Shown piece by piece: positions 63,201 through 64,000 of a stretch of DNA of 64,000 nt. The stretch lies in contig JBAMDO010000572.1 of assembly GCA_037074765.1 (NCBI GenBank), positions 538,501 to 602,500 of the forward strand, in the 5' to 3' direction. Position numbers and translations under genes: made by a program. This DNA comes from Mansonella perstans (taxonomy: Eukaryota; Nematoda; Chromadorea; Rhabditida; Onchocercidae). Position 1 is the stretch's first letter; each line of letters begins with the position of its first letter. Under the pieces are notes generated by a model, which was not told where the DNA came from, made no database searches, and saw only the letters and a program-made list of their open reading frames with translations.

Positions 63201-63788
63201 AGAATTCAATCTCTTTATCAATAATTTTGCTTTCGAAAACTTTGAACCTGAATACAACTGCTGTAACTTACGGTACACATTGCGGTTTCACGCATAGTCC
63301 CTTTGGCTGATGTAAAAAAGGCTCCTCTTGAGATGTAGAGCATGGAAAGGAAGTGGCATATGGAACCACCGGTTTTATATTTCCTTTATGTGTGGAAGGC
63401 AATACTGGATGTGGTGATTTTGCACTTCCCTGTTCGCACTGATCTTGAAGACAATCATAACGAGGTTGTGGTTGTACCTGTAGAAGTAGTCACCTTTGAA
63501 AAAAAAATTATTTCTGAGCTATTTCCCTATTATTGAGAAAAAGTATCACAGATCGTATAAATACTTCGTCCTTTCTACCAAAAACTTTTTTCACCACCTC
63601 GTAACAGCTTGTTGAGCAATACCAAAATGAAGGAAATGCAGAAATTCATGGTATAAATATATTTCGCATTACCGGAAGAATTTATGAAAGTGCGATGTAG
63701 TAATAGAGATAAGGCAAACCTGCTGTTCCTGGAGATATCGACAAGGTTGTTTACGAGATGTACGTGGTAGTGGAACCGATGTAGACAT
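57228..63788 (-). CDS. BCAS3: BCAS3 (Rudhira), WD-repeat protein, complete
   Basis: BCAS3 is a beta-propeller protein that, with PHAF1, associates with phagophores, and in other settings acts with microtubules and intermediate filaments in cell migration. 22 coding exons in frame, 910 residues: 63720-63788, 63272-63477, 62968-63086, 62794-62867, 62422-62528, 62174-62332, 61730-61880, 61511-61645, 61368-61457, 60861-61010, 60616-60718, 60431-60558, 59835-59980, 59470-59565, 59266-59371, 59016-59138, 58718-58920, 58514-58637, 58100-58204, 57868-57991, 57550-57665, 57228-57326. Matches: VAELVHDIIPQ, RVLVVSFVDHIVILD, LGAVRHLYRLYRGTTPAK, HIFGICPYGGQVTVRTHGG, EPHRRLWMGPQFSFRTY, GSWSSDLDPKG. The first ~90 residues (Pro/Ser/Cys-rich) have no counterpart that I know of. 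The ATG follows the acceptor TTCTAG with no spacer. The C-terminus is acidic and Ser-rich. Confidence 0.96.
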
Positions 63789-64000
63789 CTAGAATAGCTA
63801 TTAAATTAATATTGGTGTTTGCGTAATGAATGGCTAATTATTCGGCGCACGATTTCGAAAAATAAGAACGGAAACAAAGCTCACACAAAGGTAAGTGAAA
63901 AGTAATAACTACAAAAATTCCGTAATATGTCAGTGACTTACTCCAAAGCGAATTAAATCAGTTATGCATAAATAATGAAGAATAATTATCTTATTAATAA
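63789..64000. other. BCAS3 upstream flank / outron
   Basis: The acceptor TTCTAG at 63789-63794 abuts the BCAS3 ATG. About 200 bases above it are AT-rich with no coding exon, consistent with an outron or the start of an intron running off the window. Confidence 0.45.

Noticed and set aside
1..64000. tRNA, rRNA, CRISPR, intact transposon or viral genes
   Set aside because: I looked for T-loop motifs, repeat-spacer patterns, transposase or polymerase motifs and long terminal repeats, and saw none that I could support by eye.

Overview
This is a eukaryotic, very AT-rich window, and everything about it points to a nematode, probably a clade III (filarial-type) worm. The genes are split into many small exons by short introns. 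Acceptors are nearly all T-rich followed by CAG or TAG. Several first coding exons begin only a few bases after a strong acceptor with no coding exon upstream, as expected for spliced-leader trans-splicing. The species assignment is inference; no rRNA, tRNA or spliced-leader gene was seen. I found no bacterial operons, CRISPR arrays, viral genes or intact mobile elements. Exon boundaries below were read from splice-site motifs and checked by reading-frame phase arithmetic, not from transcripts.

Left third (1-21,700), all on the minus strand, is a dense block of three conserved housekeeping genes. It holds DEPDC5 (GATOR1 subunit; its 3' end runs off the window), SF3B1 (complete, 26 coding exons, 1,340 residues) and NUP50 (about 457 residues, Ran-binding domain at the C-terminus). 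They lie head to tail with roughly 0.9-1.2 kb between them.

Middle (23,300-46,800) is gene-poor. It carries two tandem, clearly related genes for single-pass membrane proteins of a family I do not recognise (23,336-25,186 and 26,639-28,789). Next comes an SH2-tyrosine kinase gene (32,128-34,913) that has lost the catalytic Asp, the DFG Gly and the SH2 phosphotyrosine Arg, so it looks like a pseudokinase. An orphan coding-like exon (35,175-35,407) and a small membrane protein or C-terminal exon (37,816-38,082) follow. About 8.7 kb after that holds no supportable gene, only small repeats and a perfect hairpin.

Right third (46,800-64,000) has three genes. A plus-strand gene of unknown function (46,852-48,316) is followed by a plus-strand oxysterol-binding-protein-related gene of the ORP3/6/7 type with PH domain, acidic FFAT-like motif and ORD (49,112-55,011). 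BCAS3 comes last, on the minus strand (57,228-63,788; complete, 22 coding exons, 910 residues).

The conserved genes have unrelated jobs (nutrient sensing, splicing, nuclear transport, lipid transfer at membrane contacts, autophagy/cell migration) and no pathway links them. The most unusual content is the degenerate SH2-pseudokinase with its local sequence duplication and the tandem pair of unrecognised membrane proteins.
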